A stretch of DNA of 64,000 bases from an uncultured Litoreibacter sp. (GCF_947501785.1 NZ_CANMXB010000001.1:2189048-2253047); one strand, 5' to 3'; shown: positions 26,645-38,431, counted from the stretch's first letter. Translations and numbers: made by a program. The notes: generated from the sequence alone by a model not told the origin.

Positions 26645-28009
26645 ATGTCCCTCACCCGCCGCCAATTCGCGGCCCTCGCGGCCTCGATCACTGTTTTGCC
26701 CGGCATGGCCGTTGCGCAAGCGCCCGATTACCGGTTGATGATGCTGGACATCCTGTCTGGCGATCCCGGCCTGTTTTTCCCCGCACTTGAGCATATCAAG
26801 CAACGCGGCAACCCCGACATGGCGGCGGGATTGATCCAATCAATGCGGTTTTCCAATGGGTCCAACGCAGACATTGTCGAGACCTTGAAGGCCATCACCG
26901 GTGCTAACCCTGGTGACGATTGGTTCGATTGGATGCTCTGGCAGGAGGCAAACCCGCAGGTCAGACCGCACCCGTCCTTCATCAACTTCAAGCGCGAAAC
27001 CATGCTGCGCATCGACCCCAATTTCGACGACTTCCTGAAACGCCGCTATATCGCCCCGGACAAGATGCGCATCCGGCTGGAAGAAATCACCTGGGGTGGA
27101 GTGCGCAAGGATGGCATCCCGAGCCTCGACAACCCCAAGCTGACCGCCGCTGCGCAAGCCACCTATATGCGCGACGACGATCTGGTGTTCGGAGTGTCCA
27201 TCAACGGCGACGCGCGCGCCTACCCTTTGCGGATCATGGGCTGGCACGAAATGTTCAACGAGACCATCGGCGGGGTGCCAGTGGCGCTCGCCTATTGCAC
27301 TCTCTGCGGGTCGGGCATCTTGTTTGAAACCAAGGTCAAAGGCCTCGCGCGGCCGCTGGTCTTCGGTTCCTCCGGCTTCCTGTACCGCTCCAACAAGCTG
27401 ATGTTTGATCGCCAAACCAACTCGTTGTGGAACCAATTCACGGGCAGGCCGGTCGTGGGCCCATTGGTGGACAGCGGCATTACCCTGAAACAACGTCCGG
27501 TGGTTATCACCACGTGGAAAGCATGGCGCGACCGCAACCCATCCACCAAGATCCTGTCCTTGGATACCGGTCATCGCCGCGACTACGGGTCGGGCGTGGT
27601 CTATTCCGAATATTTCGGCTCCAACGACCTGATGTTCCCCACCAACGTGGACCAGCGCCGCCACAAGCAAAAGGACTACGTCTTCGGCATCCGGCAATTC
27701 GGCGGCGCCAAAGCGTGGCCGCTGAAATCCTTCATGGGTGGCAGGGTGCTGAACGACGGAATGGGTAACACCAACCTGCTACTCATTGGCGACGAAAAGG
27801 CGCGCAGCGTACGCGCCTATGAGCGCGGGAACCTCACCTTCGCAGTCAAATCAGGCAAACTAACCTCAGACGATAGCCGCGTTTGGAGGGCCACCGAAGA
27901 TGCGTTGATCTCAGGAGATACCAGGTTGCCAAGGGTCGCTGGCCACGTCGCTTACTGGTTCGCATGGAACGGATATCTCGGGGCAGAAAGTGAACTTTAC
28001 AACGGGTAA
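26645..28009 (+). CDS. DUF3179 domain protein with Tat signal
   Basis: The 454-aa protein begins MSLTRRQFAALAASITVLPG, a twin-arginine signal, so it is folded before export to the periplasm. The DUF3179 domain follows, including DLVFGVSINGDARAYPLRIM, GWHEMFNETIGG, YCTLCGSGI with two cysteines and FGSSGFLYRSNKLMFDRQTN. The conserved Cys and His residues suggest metal or cofactor binding, but the family function is unknown. I use the ATG at 26645, behind GGAGAG, instead of one 42 nt upstream. It is divergent from the RTX gene. Confidence 0.87.
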   Translation: MSLTRRQFAALAASITVLPGMAVAQAPDYRLMMLDILSGDPGLFFPALEHIKQRGNPDMAAGLIQSMRFSNGSNADIVETLKAITGANPGDDWFDWMLWQEANPQVRPHPSFINFKRETMLRIDPNFDDFLKRRYIAPDKMRIRLEEITWGGVRKDGIPSLDNPKLTAAAQATYMRDDDLVFGVSINGDARAYPLRIMGWHEMFNETIGGVPVALAYCTLCGSGILFETKVKGLARPLVFGSSGFLYRSNKLMFDRQTNSLWNQFTGRPVVGPLVDSGITLKQRPVVITTWKAWRDRNPSTKILSLDTGHRRDYGSGVVYSEYFGSNDLMFPTNVDQRRHKQKDYVFGIRQFGGAKAWPLKSFMGGRVLNDGMGNTNLLLIGDEKARSVRAYERGNLTFAVKSGKLTSDDSRVWRATEDALISGDTRLPRVAGHVAYWFAWNGYLGAESELYNG

Positions 28010-28152
28010 ATTCATTAGAAAACCCGATACATACTATCGGAAAATGTAACTTCATCTAATGGCTATATCTTGATATCCAAGCCTCAGCGCAGCCATTGGG
28101 GGGACGCGGCAACCGTCGCGTTATCTAAGGCTGCAACCAGCAACACATCTAG

Positions 28153-30375
<2,223 letters not shown>

Positions 30376-30389
30376 GCCGGTCAAACCAA

Positions 30390-30425
30390 AAACAAGCGGC
30401 GCGCCTAGTCACCTGGGCGCGCCGC
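30390..30425 (-). terminator. Hairpin terminator between katG and cmk
   Basis: GCGGCGCGCC (30396-30405) and GGCGCGCCGC (30416-30425) pair perfectly around a 10-nt loop. On the minus strand the hairpin is followed by TTGTTTTTGG, so it ends cmk; it may also serve katG. Confidence 0.8.
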
Positions 30426-30430
30426 ATACC

Positions 30431-31042
30431 TTAGCGACGTCTGAAGACCTTTCCAACCGTCGAAATAGCCACGGCCACAGCCTCATCAATGTCCATATCA
30501 GACGTATCAATCAAAACTGCGTCCGCCGCCGCCGCCAATGGCGCCGCCTCCCGGTCCCGGTCCCTTTGATCCCTGATCCGAAGGTCCTTCAAAACCCCCT
30601 CCCGCGTCACCTCTTGCCCCTTGCCAGACAGCTCTAAAAACCGTCGCTCGGCTCGGATTTCGTCGCTGGCCGTGACAAACAGCTTCACATTGGCTTGCGG
30701 GCAAATGACCGTGCCAATATCGCGCCCGTCCAAGACGGCCCCGCCGTCTCGCGCCGCGAACTCCTTCTGAAAGGCAACCAGCGCTGCGCGGACCTCGGCA
30801 ATGGCCGCACATTTCGACGCAGCTTGCGCCACCTCGGTTGTGCGCAAATCATCCCGCGCCAAATCCTCAGCCCGCAATGTCTTTGCCGCATCGACCGGGT
30901 CCTCGCCGCCCAATACCCGCGCGCCCGTCGCCCGGTAGATCAATCCGGTGTCCAGATGCGCAAACCCGAAATGCGCCGCAACGCGCTTGGAAAGCGTACC
31001 CTTCCCCGCGGCGGCCGGCCCATCGATTGCTACGGTAAACAT
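30431..31042 (-). CDS. cmk: Cytidylate kinase
   Basis: The 203-aa P-loop kinase phosphorylates CMP and dCMP with ATP. The Walker A is [14 protein letters not shown], the CMP-binding region is [12 protein letters not shown], and GRDIGTVI plus the LID segment [11 protein letters not shown] are intact. The ATG at 31042 overlaps the TGA of the GFA-family gene (TGATG), indicating coupled translation; a GTG one codon earlier is less likely. It belongs to an aroA-to-cmk transcription unit and ends at a strong hairpin. Confidence 0.95.
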   Translation of the reverse strand: MFTVAIDGPAAAGKGTLSKRVAAHFGFAHLDTGLIYRATGARVLGGEDPVDAAKTLRAEDLARDDLRTTEVAQAASKCAAIAEVRAALVAFQKEFAARDGGAVLDGRDIGTVICPQANVKLFVTASDEIRAERRFLELSGKGQEVTREGVLKDLRIRDQRDRDREAAPLAAAADAVLIDTSDMDIDEAVAVAISTVGKVFRRR

Positions 31043-31446
31043 CACTCCACCTTCGTTGTCAGATCCGCGTCTGCCTGTTCGGCACGCGGCAGCCCATCTG
31101 CGATGTCGTAATAGTCTCCCTTATCGGCGCAGAAAATGTGCCCTTTCAGCTTCAGGCCGCTCTCCCCATCAATTGTCCCCGCGAAGATCGAGATATTCTT
31201 CCCTGCGCCGTCCCAAAACAGGTTTGACCCGCAGGTGCCGCAAAACCCCCGCCGCGCGGTGTCGGAGGAAGCAAACCAAACAGGTTCCCCCTTTATGGTG
31301 ATGCGATCCCGGGCCACTGATGTTGCGGTGACATAATTTCCGCTGGTCTTGCGACACTGGGCGCAATGGCAGGCGACCACCGGCCGCAGCGCCCCGCTGG
31401 TCTCGTATGTTATTGCGCCACATAGGCAGCTACCTGACTTGTTCAT
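31042..31446 (-). CDS. GFA family zinc protein
   Basis: The 134-aa single-domain protein has the GFA/Mss4-like zinc fold: CLCG near the start, [10 protein letters not shown], then [13 protein letters not shown] and [14 protein letters not shown]. The paired CxC/CxxC cysteines bind zinc. The name comes from glutathione-dependent formaldehyde-activating enzymes, but most short members have no proven activity, so the role is unknown. Its ATG overlaps the stop of the upstream membrane protein gene and its stop overlaps the cmk start. Confidence 0.9.
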   Translation of the reverse strand: MNKSGSCLCGAITYETSGALRPVVACHCAQCRKTSGNYVTATSVARDRITIKGEPVWFASSDTARRGFCGTCGSNLFWDGAGKNISIFAGTIDGESGLKLKGHIFCADKGDYYDIADGLPRAEQADADLTTKVE

Positions 31447-31937
31447 GCCTGGGTTCCTTCTTGTCGCCAGCAAGTTATCAAAGCTGCCGCGGCCAACAAC
31501 AGCGCGGCAAACTTTACCCGTGTCGCCAGATTGACGTGTTTTGCTAAGTCTCCGTCTAACTGATGCGTCACTGCGTTGACGATTTCCGCCAAGAAGTAGT
31601 TCTCGACGAAGTCGGCAACACCGAAAATGAGCGCGAAAACGACGATGACCCACCAATACCGTCTAGGGCGAAGCGCCCTCGCAATCAGGACAAGAAGAAG
31701 CGTCAGACACAGTAGAAACCCAAAGTCCAAGGGGCGATAGGTTCCATTGAACAGCGTTCTGCCTTCAAAACCCAGCGCGTCGCGGAACTCCACAATTTGA
31801 GCAACAGATGCCCCCAGCGGGTTTAGGTCTGGCACTTGCCCGGCAAAGCCAAGCCGCACCAAAGCGACGTAATTCAGGGCCAACAACAACGCGGCGGTCA
31901 CCACCGCAAGGCGTTTGATGATGCCCCATTCGGTCAT
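31443..31937 (-). CDS. Four-helix membrane protein of unknown function
   Basis: The 164-aa protein has about four hydrophobic segments (9-30, 70-88, 92-112 and 140-158) and a periplasmic or cytoplasmic segment between the first two. I recognise no family. It directly follows aroA (start 1 nt after the aroA stop) and overlaps the GFA gene by 4 nt, so it is co-translated with the aroA-cmk unit. It does not look like a shikimate or nucleotide enzyme, so its place there may only be positional. Confidence 0.65.
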   Translation of the reverse strand: MTEWGIIKRLAVVTAALLLALNYVALVRLGFAGQVPDLNPLGASVAQIVEFRDALGFEGRTLFNGTYRPLDFGFLLCLTLLLVLIARALRPRRYWWVIVVFALIFGVADFVENYFLAEIVNAVTHQLDGDLAKHVNLATRVKFAALLLAAAALITCWRQEGTQA

Positions 31938-33284
31938 TTATTGTCGCGCCACATCCGCACCGAGGCCGCCCACCAGGTCTTCAAATATCGGGAAAGACGT
32001 CGCAATCGCCCCGCCATCGTCAATCATGACGGGGTGGTCCGTCGCCATCCCCAGACACATGAAGGACATGGCAATGCGGTGATCCAGATGGGTCGCACAC
32101 GTGGCGCCCCCCTTGACCCCTCCGGGTCCCATCCCATGCACGGTCCAGCTGTCTTCCGTTTCGTCCACATCAACCCCGTTCGCGCGCAACCCGACGGCCA
32201 TAGCGTCAATCCGGTCACTCTCTTTGACCCGCAGCTCCTTGACGCCTGCCATGTAGGTCCGGCCCTCCGCGAAGGAGGCCACAACAGAGAGTATCGGGTA
32301 CTCATCAATCATTGATGCGGCGCGCTCTGGCGGAACCGCGATCCCCTTCATATCAGGGGAAAACTTGGCCCGCAGGTCAGCGACGGGTTCGCCACCTTCT
32401 TCGCGCTCGTTTTCATATGTCAGGTTCGCGCCCATTTCCCGCAAGGTCGTGAACAGGCCGGCACGGGTGGGGTTCAAACCGATATTGGGGACCAGCACGT
32501 CCGAGCCCTCGACAATCAGGGCCGCGCATACCGGGAAGGCGGCTGAGGACGGATCACGCGGCACCACAATGGTCTGTGGTTTCAGTTCTGGCTGGCCGTT
32601 CAATGTGATGACGCGGCCTTCCTCTGTCTCCTCAACGCTGATATCTGCGCCAAAACCGCTGAGCATCCGCTCCGTATGGTCGCGGGTCGCTTCTTTCTCG
32701 ATCACCACGGTTTGGCCCGGGGCGTTCAGCCCCGCTAGCAGCACCGCGGACTTCACCTGCGCCGACGGCATCGGCACCGTATACCGCACGGGCACCGGGT
32801 CCGCTGCACCGACCAGTGTCAGCGGCAACCGCCCACCCTTGCGCCCATAAGCCTGGGTTCCAAACAAGGCCAGTGGGTCGGTGATCCGCCCCATCGGTCG
32901 GCCATTCAAAGACGCGTCGCCGGTGAATGTCGCGGTGATCGGTGTGGTCGCCATCGTCCCCATGATCAACCGCACACCCGTGCCGGAATTCCCGCAATCA
33001 ATGACGCCCTCGGGTTCCGCAAAGCCGCCGACACCGACCCCTTGCACCGCCCACTCTCCGCCACCAAGATCGGTCACTCCCGCACCAAAGGCGCGCATCG
33101 CTTTGCCTGTGTCCAGGACGTCCTGGCCTTCAAGCAAGCCGGTGATCCGCGTCTCCCCCACGCTCATCGCCCCAAGGATCAACGATCGATGCGAAATCGA
33201 CTTGTCCCCCGGCACATGGGCCACGCCCTTCAGGGGGCCGCACTTGGACGAGGTCATCGGGATGGGGACGCCATGGCTGGACAT
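31938..33284 (-). CDS. aroA: 3-phosphoshikimate 1-carboxyvinyltransferase (class II type)
   Basis: The 448-aa EPSP synthase transfers the enolpyruvyl group of PEP to shikimate 3-phosphate. It resembles the class II enzyme (Agrobacterium CP4 type) throughout, e.g. [44 protein letters not shown] and [13 protein letters not shown]. In CP4 the loop GNAATG carries Ala100, which blocks glyphosate; here the loop is GNSGTG, with Gly at that site, so the residue class II resistance depends on is missing. The start [11 protein letters not shown] is the conserved Rhodobacterales N-terminus, although no clear ribosome binding site precedes the ATG. Confidence 0.95.
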   Translation of the reverse strand: MSSHGVPIPMTSSKCGPLKGVAHVPGDKSISHRSLILGAMSVGETRITGLLEGQDVLDTGKAMRAFGAGVTDLGGGEWAVQGVGVGGFAEPEGVIDCGNSGTGVRLIMGTMATTPITATFTGDASLNGRPMGRITDPLALFGTQAYGRKGGRLPLTLVGAADPVPVRYTVPMPSAQVKSAVLLAGLNAPGQTVVIEKEATRDHTERMLSGFGADISVEETEEGRVITLNGQPELKPQTIVVPRDPSSAAFPVCAALIVEGSDVLVPNIGLNPTRAGLFTTLREMGANLTYENEREEGGEPVADLRAKFSPDMKGIAVPPERAASMIDEYPILSVVASFAEGRTYMAGVKELRVKESDRIDAMAVGLRANGVDVDETEDSWTVHGMGPGGVKGGATCATHLDHRIAMSFMCLGMATDHPVMIDDGGAIATSFPIFEDLVGGLGADVARQ

Positions 33285-33353
33285 AGTAAGAAAGCTTTCG
33301 TAACTGCGTTGCCCACCAGATAAACCAGTGCACCAAAAGGGTCCATCTTCCTT

Positions 33354-33465
33354 TCCATGTTCCCTAAATATCCCGGGGGGAGGAGCGTCAGCGACGATGG
33401 GGCAGAGCCCCCAGCCTGCGTGGCGAACGCAAAAACATCATGCGCGCCGAAGGCGCCCAATCAGG
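33354..33465 (-). repeat. Intergenic hairpin repeat, copy 2
   Basis: On the minus strand, beginning right after trmB, the element reads ATTGGGCGCCTTCGGCGCGC, later GGGGGCTCTGCCCC (hairpin) and CCGGGATATTTAGGGAACAT. It fills most of the trmB-aroA gap and matches the copies at 14553, 44783 and 51536 block by block. Confidence 0.75.
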
Positions 33466-34188
33466 TCAATTGCGTTTGAAGGTCATGTAGTGCGGCGTTC
33501 TGCCCTCGCGCAGTGCTTTTTGCTCATAGCGCGTCGACACCCAGTCGGACCAGTGCTCGCGCCAATCCTCGGGTCGTTCACCTTGCCACTCAAACCCTGC
33601 GCGCGGGACCTCTTCCATCGTTTGGCGGACGTAGTCGGGAATATCCGTGGCCACACGAAACTCGGTCATAGGTTTCATGACCCGGTGCAGCGGCCCTAGA
33701 TGTTCGGGCGTGACAAACCGCCTTCGGTGGTGGCGTGATTTGGGCCACGGGTCGGGATACAGCAAAAACGCCTTGTCGACGCACCCGTCAGGCAACACAT
33801 CGAATAGGTCGCGGGCGTCTCCTGCATGCACCGACACATTTGGGCGCGGATCCCGGCGCAGCTTGCCCAGCAACATCGCTACGCCGTTGAGATATGGCTC
33901 GCACCCAATGAAAGCGACATCCGGGTTGAGGCCAGCCATGTGATGCATGTGCTCACCGGCGCCAAAGCCAACTTCCAACCAAATTGGCCTGCCTGCAAAT
34001 CGCGCCTGCAAGTCCAGCAATGTGCGGTCTGGATTGTCCTCAAAGGTTATCGGCCCCGGGCTAAGCTGAGGCAGGTCTTCATCCAGCCAGGCGGCCTGAT
34101 GTGGCTTGAGATTGTGCCCCTTGAGACGCCCATAAAAGTTGCGTTTCAGTTCACGCGACCGGGGTCCATAATTTTGTTTGTCGCTCAT
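33466..34188 (-). CDS. trmB: tRNA (guanine-N7)-methyltransferase
   Basis: The 240-aa SAM-dependent enzyme forms m7G46 in tRNA. Motif I is WLEVGFGAGEH, FIGCEPYLNG follows, and the family signature FLLYPDPWPKSRHHRRRF holds the catalytic region; the C-terminus ends with STRYEQKAL and TPHYMTF. The start ATG at 34188 gives MSDKQNYGPRSRELKRNFYG, a typical alphaproteobacterial N-terminal extension. It is preceded by the metK terminator, so it is transcribed separately from metK. Confidence 0.95.
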   Translation of the reverse strand: MSDKQNYGPRSRELKRNFYGRLKGHNLKPHQAAWLDEDLPQLSPGPITFEDNPDRTLLDLQARFAGRPIWLEVGFGAGEHMHHMAGLNPDVAFIGCEPYLNGVAMLLGKLRRDPRPNVSVHAGDARDLFDVLPDGCVDKAFLLYPDPWPKSRHHRRRFVTPEHLGPLHRVMKPMTEFRVATDIPDYVRQTMEEVPRAGFEWQGERPEDWREHWSDWVSTRYEQKALREGRTPHYMTFKRN

Positions 34189-34193
34189 AATGT

Positions 34194-34221
34194 CAAAAGG
34201 CGGGGTTTCCCCCGCCCTTCC
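34194..34221 (-). terminator. Rho-independent terminator of metK
   Basis: On the minus strand AAGGGCGGGG and CCCCGCCTT pair around a GAAA-like loop and are followed by TTGACATT, between the metK stop and the trmB start. Confidence 0.75.
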
Positions 34222-34254
34222 TCATGCGTTACGCGGACGTCGCCCGCCGATGTG

Positions 34255-35421
34255 TCAGACCGCCTTCTTGAGGCCATCGACAAGGTCGGTCTTCTCCCAG
34301 GAGAAACCGCCATCATCTGCCGGGTTACGGCCAAAGTGGCCATAGGCCGCTGTGCGCTGATAGATCGGCTGACGCAGGTTCAGATGCTCGATGATGCCGC
34401 GCGGTGTCAGGTCCATGCATTCGGCGACAGCCGCCTCGATGGCCGCCTCATCCACAGTGCCCGTTCCATGCGCGTTGCAATAGATCGACAGAGGTTTAGC
34501 CACGCCAATCGCATAAGACAGCTGGATCGTGCAGCGCTCAGCCAGGCCGGCCGCAACAACGTTCTTCGCCAGATAACGCGCAGCATAAGCCGCCGAGCGG
34601 TCAACTTTGGTTGGGTCTTTGCCGGAGAACGCGCCGCCGCCATGCGGTGCTGCGCCGCCATAGGTGTCCACGATAATCTTGCGGCCTGTCAAACCGGCGT
34701 CGCCGTCAGGGCCGCCAATAACGAATTTGCCGGTTGGGTTCACATGCCACTCGGTGTCGGCAGAAATCCAGCCCTCCGGCAGGGTCTTGCGGATGTAGGG
34801 TTCCACGACGGCGCGCACATCGTCAGATGACATGCTTTCGTCCAGATGCTGGGTCGACAGAACGATCGACGTCACGCCAACCGGTTTGCCACCTTCGTAC
34901 TGAACGGACAGCTGTGATTTTGCGTCTGGACCCAATTGCGGGACCTCGCCGGCGTGGCGCGCCTCCGCAAGGGTGCGCAGGATTTTGTGCGAGTACTGGA
35001 TCGGGGCCGGCATAAGCTCCGGCGTCTCGGTGCAAGCGTAGCCAAACATGATGCCTTGGTCGCCCGCGCCATCATTGTCCACACCTTGCGCGATATGGGC
35101 AGACTGTGGATGCAGAAGGTTTTCGAATTTCAGGTTTTCCCAATGGAACCCCTCTTGTTCGTAGCCGATATCCTTCACGCATCCGCGTACGATTTCTTCA
35201 ACGCCTCCCATGAAGGCGTCCAACTTGTCGCGGGTGGACAAGCCCACTTCGCCGCCGACGACTACCCGATCAGTCGTCGCAAATGTTTCGCAGGCGACAC
35301 GCGCCATGGCTTCTTCTGCCAGGAACGCATCGAGGATGGCGTCCGAAATACGGTCGCAAATTTTGTCGGGGTGACCTTCAGAAACGGATTCCGAGGTGAA
35401 AAGGTAGCTGTCGCGGGCCAT
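34255..35421 (-). CDS. metK: S-adenosylmethionine synthetase
   Basis: The 388-aa enzyme makes SAM from methionine and ATP. Motifs: [14 protein letters not shown] (ATP/methionine site), [12 protein letters not shown] (signature 1) and [16 protein letters not shown] (P-loop-like signature 2). It is directly preceded by a SAM/SAH-type riboswitch that overlaps the ribosome binding site, so translation should fall when SAM or SAH rises. It lies between lnt and trmB, where it interrupts the usual envelope cluster, and has its own terminator. Confidence 0.98.
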   Translation of the reverse strand: MARDSYLFTSESVSEGHPDKICDRISDAILDAFLAEEAMARVACETFATTDRVVVGGEVGLSTRDKLDAFMGGVEEIVRGCVKDIGYEQEGFHWENLKFENLLHPQSAHIAQGVDNDGAGDQGIMFGYACTETPELMPAPIQYSHKILRTLAEARHAGEVPQLGPDAKSQLSVQYEGGKPVGVTSIVLSTQHLDESMSSDDVRAVVEPYIRKTLPEGWISADTEWHVNPTGKFVIGGPDGDAGLTGRKIIVDTYGGAAPHGGGAFSGKDPTKVDRSAAYAARYLAKNVVAAGLAERCTIQLSYAIGVAKPLSIYCNAHGTGTVDEAAIEAAVAECMDLTPRGIIEHLNLRQPIYQRTAAYGHFGRNPADDGGFSWEKTDLVDGLKKAV

Positions 35422-35425
35422 GAAA

Positions 35426-35476
35426 AGCGCTCCGGTATGATGTAACCCGCCCCGTCAGGAAGCCGTTGGGGCGGCG
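35426..35476 (-). promoter_or_regulatory. SAM/SAH riboswitch upstream of metK
   Basis: On the minus strand CCGCCCC (35474-35468) pairs with GGGGCGG (35453-35447), enclosing the conserved AACGGCTTCCTGAC loop; further downstream CCGGAGC (around 35434-35428) can pair with GCTTCC in the loop to form a pseudoknot and contains the metK Shine-Dalgarno GGAG, 7 nt from the ATG. This matches the SAM/SAH riboswitch class described for Rhodobacterales metK leaders. The expected action is translational repression by occlusion of GGAG. Confidence 0.88.
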
Positions 35477-35511
35477 AGATTGGACTGCCCTAAAGGCTCA
35501 ACTGCGCGGCG

Positions 35512-37002
35512 TCAATCTCTCTCACGGATGCGTGCGGCAATCAGCCCAGCCAGCAACGCAGCCAAAACCATTGCGATCGGCCAGTCCCCGGTCCGCGCGT
35601 AAAGCGTCGGAGGCAGAGCGGAGGGCATAGCCACGTCCAGATATCCCGCTTCATTGAGAGGGGTCTGCCGCAAAATCCGCCCCAATGGGTCAATCGCTGC
35701 CGTAATGCCAGTATTTGCAGAACGAATGAGGCCCAACCCCTGTTCAACGGCTCTCAAACGGGCCTGCGCGAGATGCTGGTACGGGCCTGAGATATTGCCA
35801 AACCACGCATCATTGGTGATTTGAACGATGATGTCCGGCCGCTCCGCCGTCTGCAGATGGCGTGGAAATATCAGCTCGTAGCAGATCAGCGGCAGTACGC
35901 GGCCGACGCCGTCCACCTCCAGCAAACGAGGGCCCGGCCCCGACCCAAAGCCGCCGCCATCCCGTGCCGCCATCCCGCGGATACCCAGATTGGCCATCAA
36001 TTCGCCGAGCGGCACGTATTCACCAAAGGGCACCAGATGGTGCTTGTGGTACGTATCTATCACCGCCCCGTCGCCATTCATCAAAGCGAGGCTGTTGCGG
36101 TAGGTGTCGCCTACCACGTCATTTCCGCCAAAGATGACCGGTGAGCCATCCGCCGCACCGGCTATCGCCTCAAAGGCCAGCTCCGCGCGATCCAGCAAAG
36201 TGTACACCGCCGTTTCTGGCCAAACTATAAGGTCCAGATCTTCGTCTGACGGCTCAGATGTCATCGCGAGCTGACGCGCAAAGAATACGCCAGCAAATTC
36301 AGGGTCCCATTTGAGTTCCTGCGTCGCATTCGGTTGGATCAACCTTGCTGTCTTGCCGCTAGGATCAAGTTCTGTCTCCAGCCGTGCTGCCCCGTACCCC
36401 CAACCGCCAGCCAAGATAATTGCAGAGCCAACGAGGCCAACGACCCTGTTCGGCAACATTATGGGCAGCGCGCTCACCGTCAGCGTCAGGACGCTCAGCA
36501 AGGTCGCGCCGCCAAGGGCTGCAAGCTGCAAAATCGGATGGTCCGTCCATATGTGGCCAATTGTAGCCCATGGGAACCCCGTCAGAATGACCCCGCGTAG
36601 CAGTTCGGCCCCCGTAAGCAAAAGGACTCCAAATGCTGTCTGCTGCGTCCGACCGCCAAACCTGTGCGCCACCCCAAACGCCAACCCCCAAAACAGAGCG
36701 AAACCCCCCGCCATGAATGTCAGCGCAAAAGGAGCCATCCAGCCATGCCGGGCCACATCCACGAGAAATGGCTCCACGATCCAAAAGAGCGCAACAGCAA
36801 AATAGCCGGCCCCGGCCGACCATCCGGTCCAAGCCGCGCGCCTCCAGGTTGGGGCTTGGGACAGCAACCAAAAGATCGCCGAAAACGCTGCTAAAGAAAC
36901 ATACCAAAGCCCCCAAGGAGCCTGGCCCAATGCTGCGAAAGCGCCAAACAATGCGGCGAGGCCGGCAGTTGCCCACCGGCCTTCCGGCATTGTGACATTC
37001 AT
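35512..37002 (-). CDS. lnt: Apolipoprotein N-acyltransferase
   Basis: The 496-aa protein has N-terminal membrane helices (about 10-215) followed by a periplasmic nitrilase-fold domain with the catalytic set: Glu in LIVWPETAVYT, the Lys loop near HKHHLVPFGEYVP, and the nucleophile Cys in LICYELIFPR, then QITNDAWFGN. It adds the third acyl chain to lipoproteins at the inner membrane. The start overlaps corC by 4 nt, and the pair forms the usual phoH-ybeY-corC-lnt order. Confidence 0.96.
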   Translation of the reverse strand: MNVTMPEGRWATAGLAALFGAFAALGQAPWGLWYVSLAAFSAIFWLLSQAPTWRRAAWTGWSAGAGYFAVALFWIVEPFLVDVARHGWMAPFALTFMAGGFALFWGLAFGVAHRFGGRTQQTAFGVLLLTGAELLRGVILTGFPWATIGHIWTDHPILQLAALGGATLLSVLTLTVSALPIMLPNRVVGLVGSAIILAGGWGYGAARLETELDPSGKTARLIQPNATQELKWDPEFAGVFFARQLAMTSEPSDEDLDLIVWPETAVYTLLDRAELAFEAIAGAADGSPVIFGGNDVVGDTYRNSLALMNGDGAVIDTYHKHHLVPFGEYVPLGELMANLGIRGMAARDGGGFGSGPGPRLLEVDGVGRVLPLICYELIFPRHLQTAERPDIIVQITNDAWFGNISGPYQHLAQARLRAVEQGLGLIRSANTGITAAIDPLGRILRQTPLNEAGYLDVAMPSALPPTLYARTGDWPIAMVLAALLAGLIAARIRERD

Positions 37003-37901
37003 TCTGCGGGGTAGCCCGGCATCCTTACGCGGATGCGTTTGATACGCCTCGGGTCGGCGTCCACGATCTCAAACTCCGCGCCAGACGAATGCTTCACAAC
37101 CTCGCCGCGTGAGGGGACCCGGCCCGTCAGCATGAAAACCAACCCGCCAAGCGTGTCTATCTCTTCATCCATTTCGTCATCCGACAGCCGGATTCCAATC
37201 TCGTTTTCAAACTCGTCCAGCGGGGCGCGGGACTGCGCCAGATACACACCGGCTTTCTCCAACTTGAATGTGTCGGCCTCTTCGATGTCGTGCTCGTCTT
37301 CGATCTCGCCGATCACCTGTTCGATCAGGTCTTCGATCGTCACCAGACCATCCACCCCGCCATATTCGTCAATCACCAGCGCCATGTGTTTGCGCCCGGA
37401 TTGCATCTTTTGCAGCAGCACCCCGATGGGCATCGACGGAGGGACAAACAAAACCTCCCGCACCAAGCGCTTGAGATTGAACTTCGCGCGGCTGGTGCCT
37501 TTGCCCACAAACCCATGCTTCAAGGCGAGGTCCTTCAGGTGGACAAGGCCAATTGGGGTATCAAGCGTATCTTTGAAAACAGGCAGCCGGGTGAGGCCGC
37601 TCTCACGGAACACGGTGATCAGTTCCGACAGCGCAATATCCACAGGTACTGAGACCATCTCAGCACGCGGAATTGCAACATCTTCCACCCGCTTCGAATG
37701 AAGATTTGTCAGACCCACGCCGGGCGTGGCGGCACGCGCCAAATCGCCCTCTTCAGCTGTCACACCGACTGGATGGTTTCGGGACGGGGAAAGTACCCCG
37801 GTGAGCCGCTCAAACAGGCCTGGCCTGCGGGTTGCGGCGTCGTTCGTTCCGTCTTGCGCGCCAAGCGCTGCGCTAGACGAGGCGTCGTTATCTTGGCCCA
37901 T
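36999..37901 (-). CDS. corC: CorC/HlyC-type CBS domain protein
   Basis: The 300-aa soluble protein has two CBS domains (about 75-200; VEDVAIPRAEM and VIDEYGGVDGLVTIEDLIEQ are the typical segments) and a C-terminal CorC_HlyC domain ending KRIRVRMPGYP. It lacks the DUF21 membrane domain, so it is the CorC rather than CorB form, linked to magnesium efflux and membrane stability in enterics. It overlaps lnt by 4 nt and follows ybeY by 41 nt. Confidence 0.93.
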   Translation of the reverse strand: MGQDNDASSSAALGAQDGTNDAATRRPGLFERLTGVLSPSRNHPVGVTAEEGDLARAATPGVGLTNLHSKRVEDVAIPRAEMVSVPVDIALSELITVFRESGLTRLPVFKDTLDTPIGLVHLKDLALKHGFVGKGTSRAKFNLKRLVREVLFVPPSMPIGVLLQKMQSGRKHMALVIDEYGGVDGLVTIEDLIEQVIGEIEDEHDIEEADTFKLEKAGVYLAQSRAPLDEFENEIGIRLSDDEMDEEIDTLGGLVFMLTGRVPSRGEVVKHSSGAEFEIVDADPRRIKRIRVRMPGYPAE

Positions 37902-37942
37902 CTATCCTTTTCCAAATACTGCCCCAAACCGGGGCTGCCTTT

Positions 37943-38431
37943 CTATAAGTATGGGTCTTCAATACCCAGTTTTGCAAGTATGCGCCGCTCAAACGTCTCC
38001 ATCAACGCCGCATCTTCATCAGTTTCGTGGTCATAACCCAACAAATGCAACAGCCCATGGACCAACAAATGGGTGACGTGGTGTTCAAATAGCTTGTCCT
38101 GCGCCTGGGCCTCGCGCGCGCAGATGTCATAAGAAATCGCTATGTCACCCAATTCGGTGCTACCCGCCCCGGGCAAACGGGGGGCGGCCCCGGGCGCCGT
38201 TGCGGCGAGATCTTCAGACGGCCAGCTCAAAACATTCGTAGGCATAGCCTTGCCGCGAAAATCCGCATTTAAGGCAGCGATCCGCGCGTCGTTGCATCCC
38301 AAAACGCTGACTTCAAAATTCTGATCAAGCCCCAATGTCGCGGCTGTCGCCTCAAACCCTGACTGCGCAAAGGCATGCAGGTTGGCGTCATTCCAACGTT
38401 GGTCTTCGATAAGGGTGTCAATCAGCATCAT
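37943..38431 (-). CDS. ybeY: Endoribonuclease YbeY, rRNA maturation
   Basis: The 162-aa metalloprotein contains HLLVHGLLHLLGYDHETD, the UPF0054 zinc signature HGxLHLxGYDH, and the beta-sheet motif LNADFRGKAMPTNVLSWP. It takes part in 16S rRNA 3'-end maturation and ribosome quality control together with the neighbouring phoH product in many bacteria. The gene starts with a double ATG at 38431/38428 and is separated from phoH by two mini membrane protein genes. Confidence 0.95.
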   Translation of the reverse strand: MMLIDTLIEDQRWNDANLHAFAQSGFEATAATLGLDQNFEVSVLGCNDARIAALNADFRGKAMPTNVLSWPSEDLAATAPGAAPRLPGAGSTELGDIAISYDICAREAQAQDKLFEHHVTHLLVHGLLHLLGYDHETDEDAALMETFERRILAKLGIEDPYL

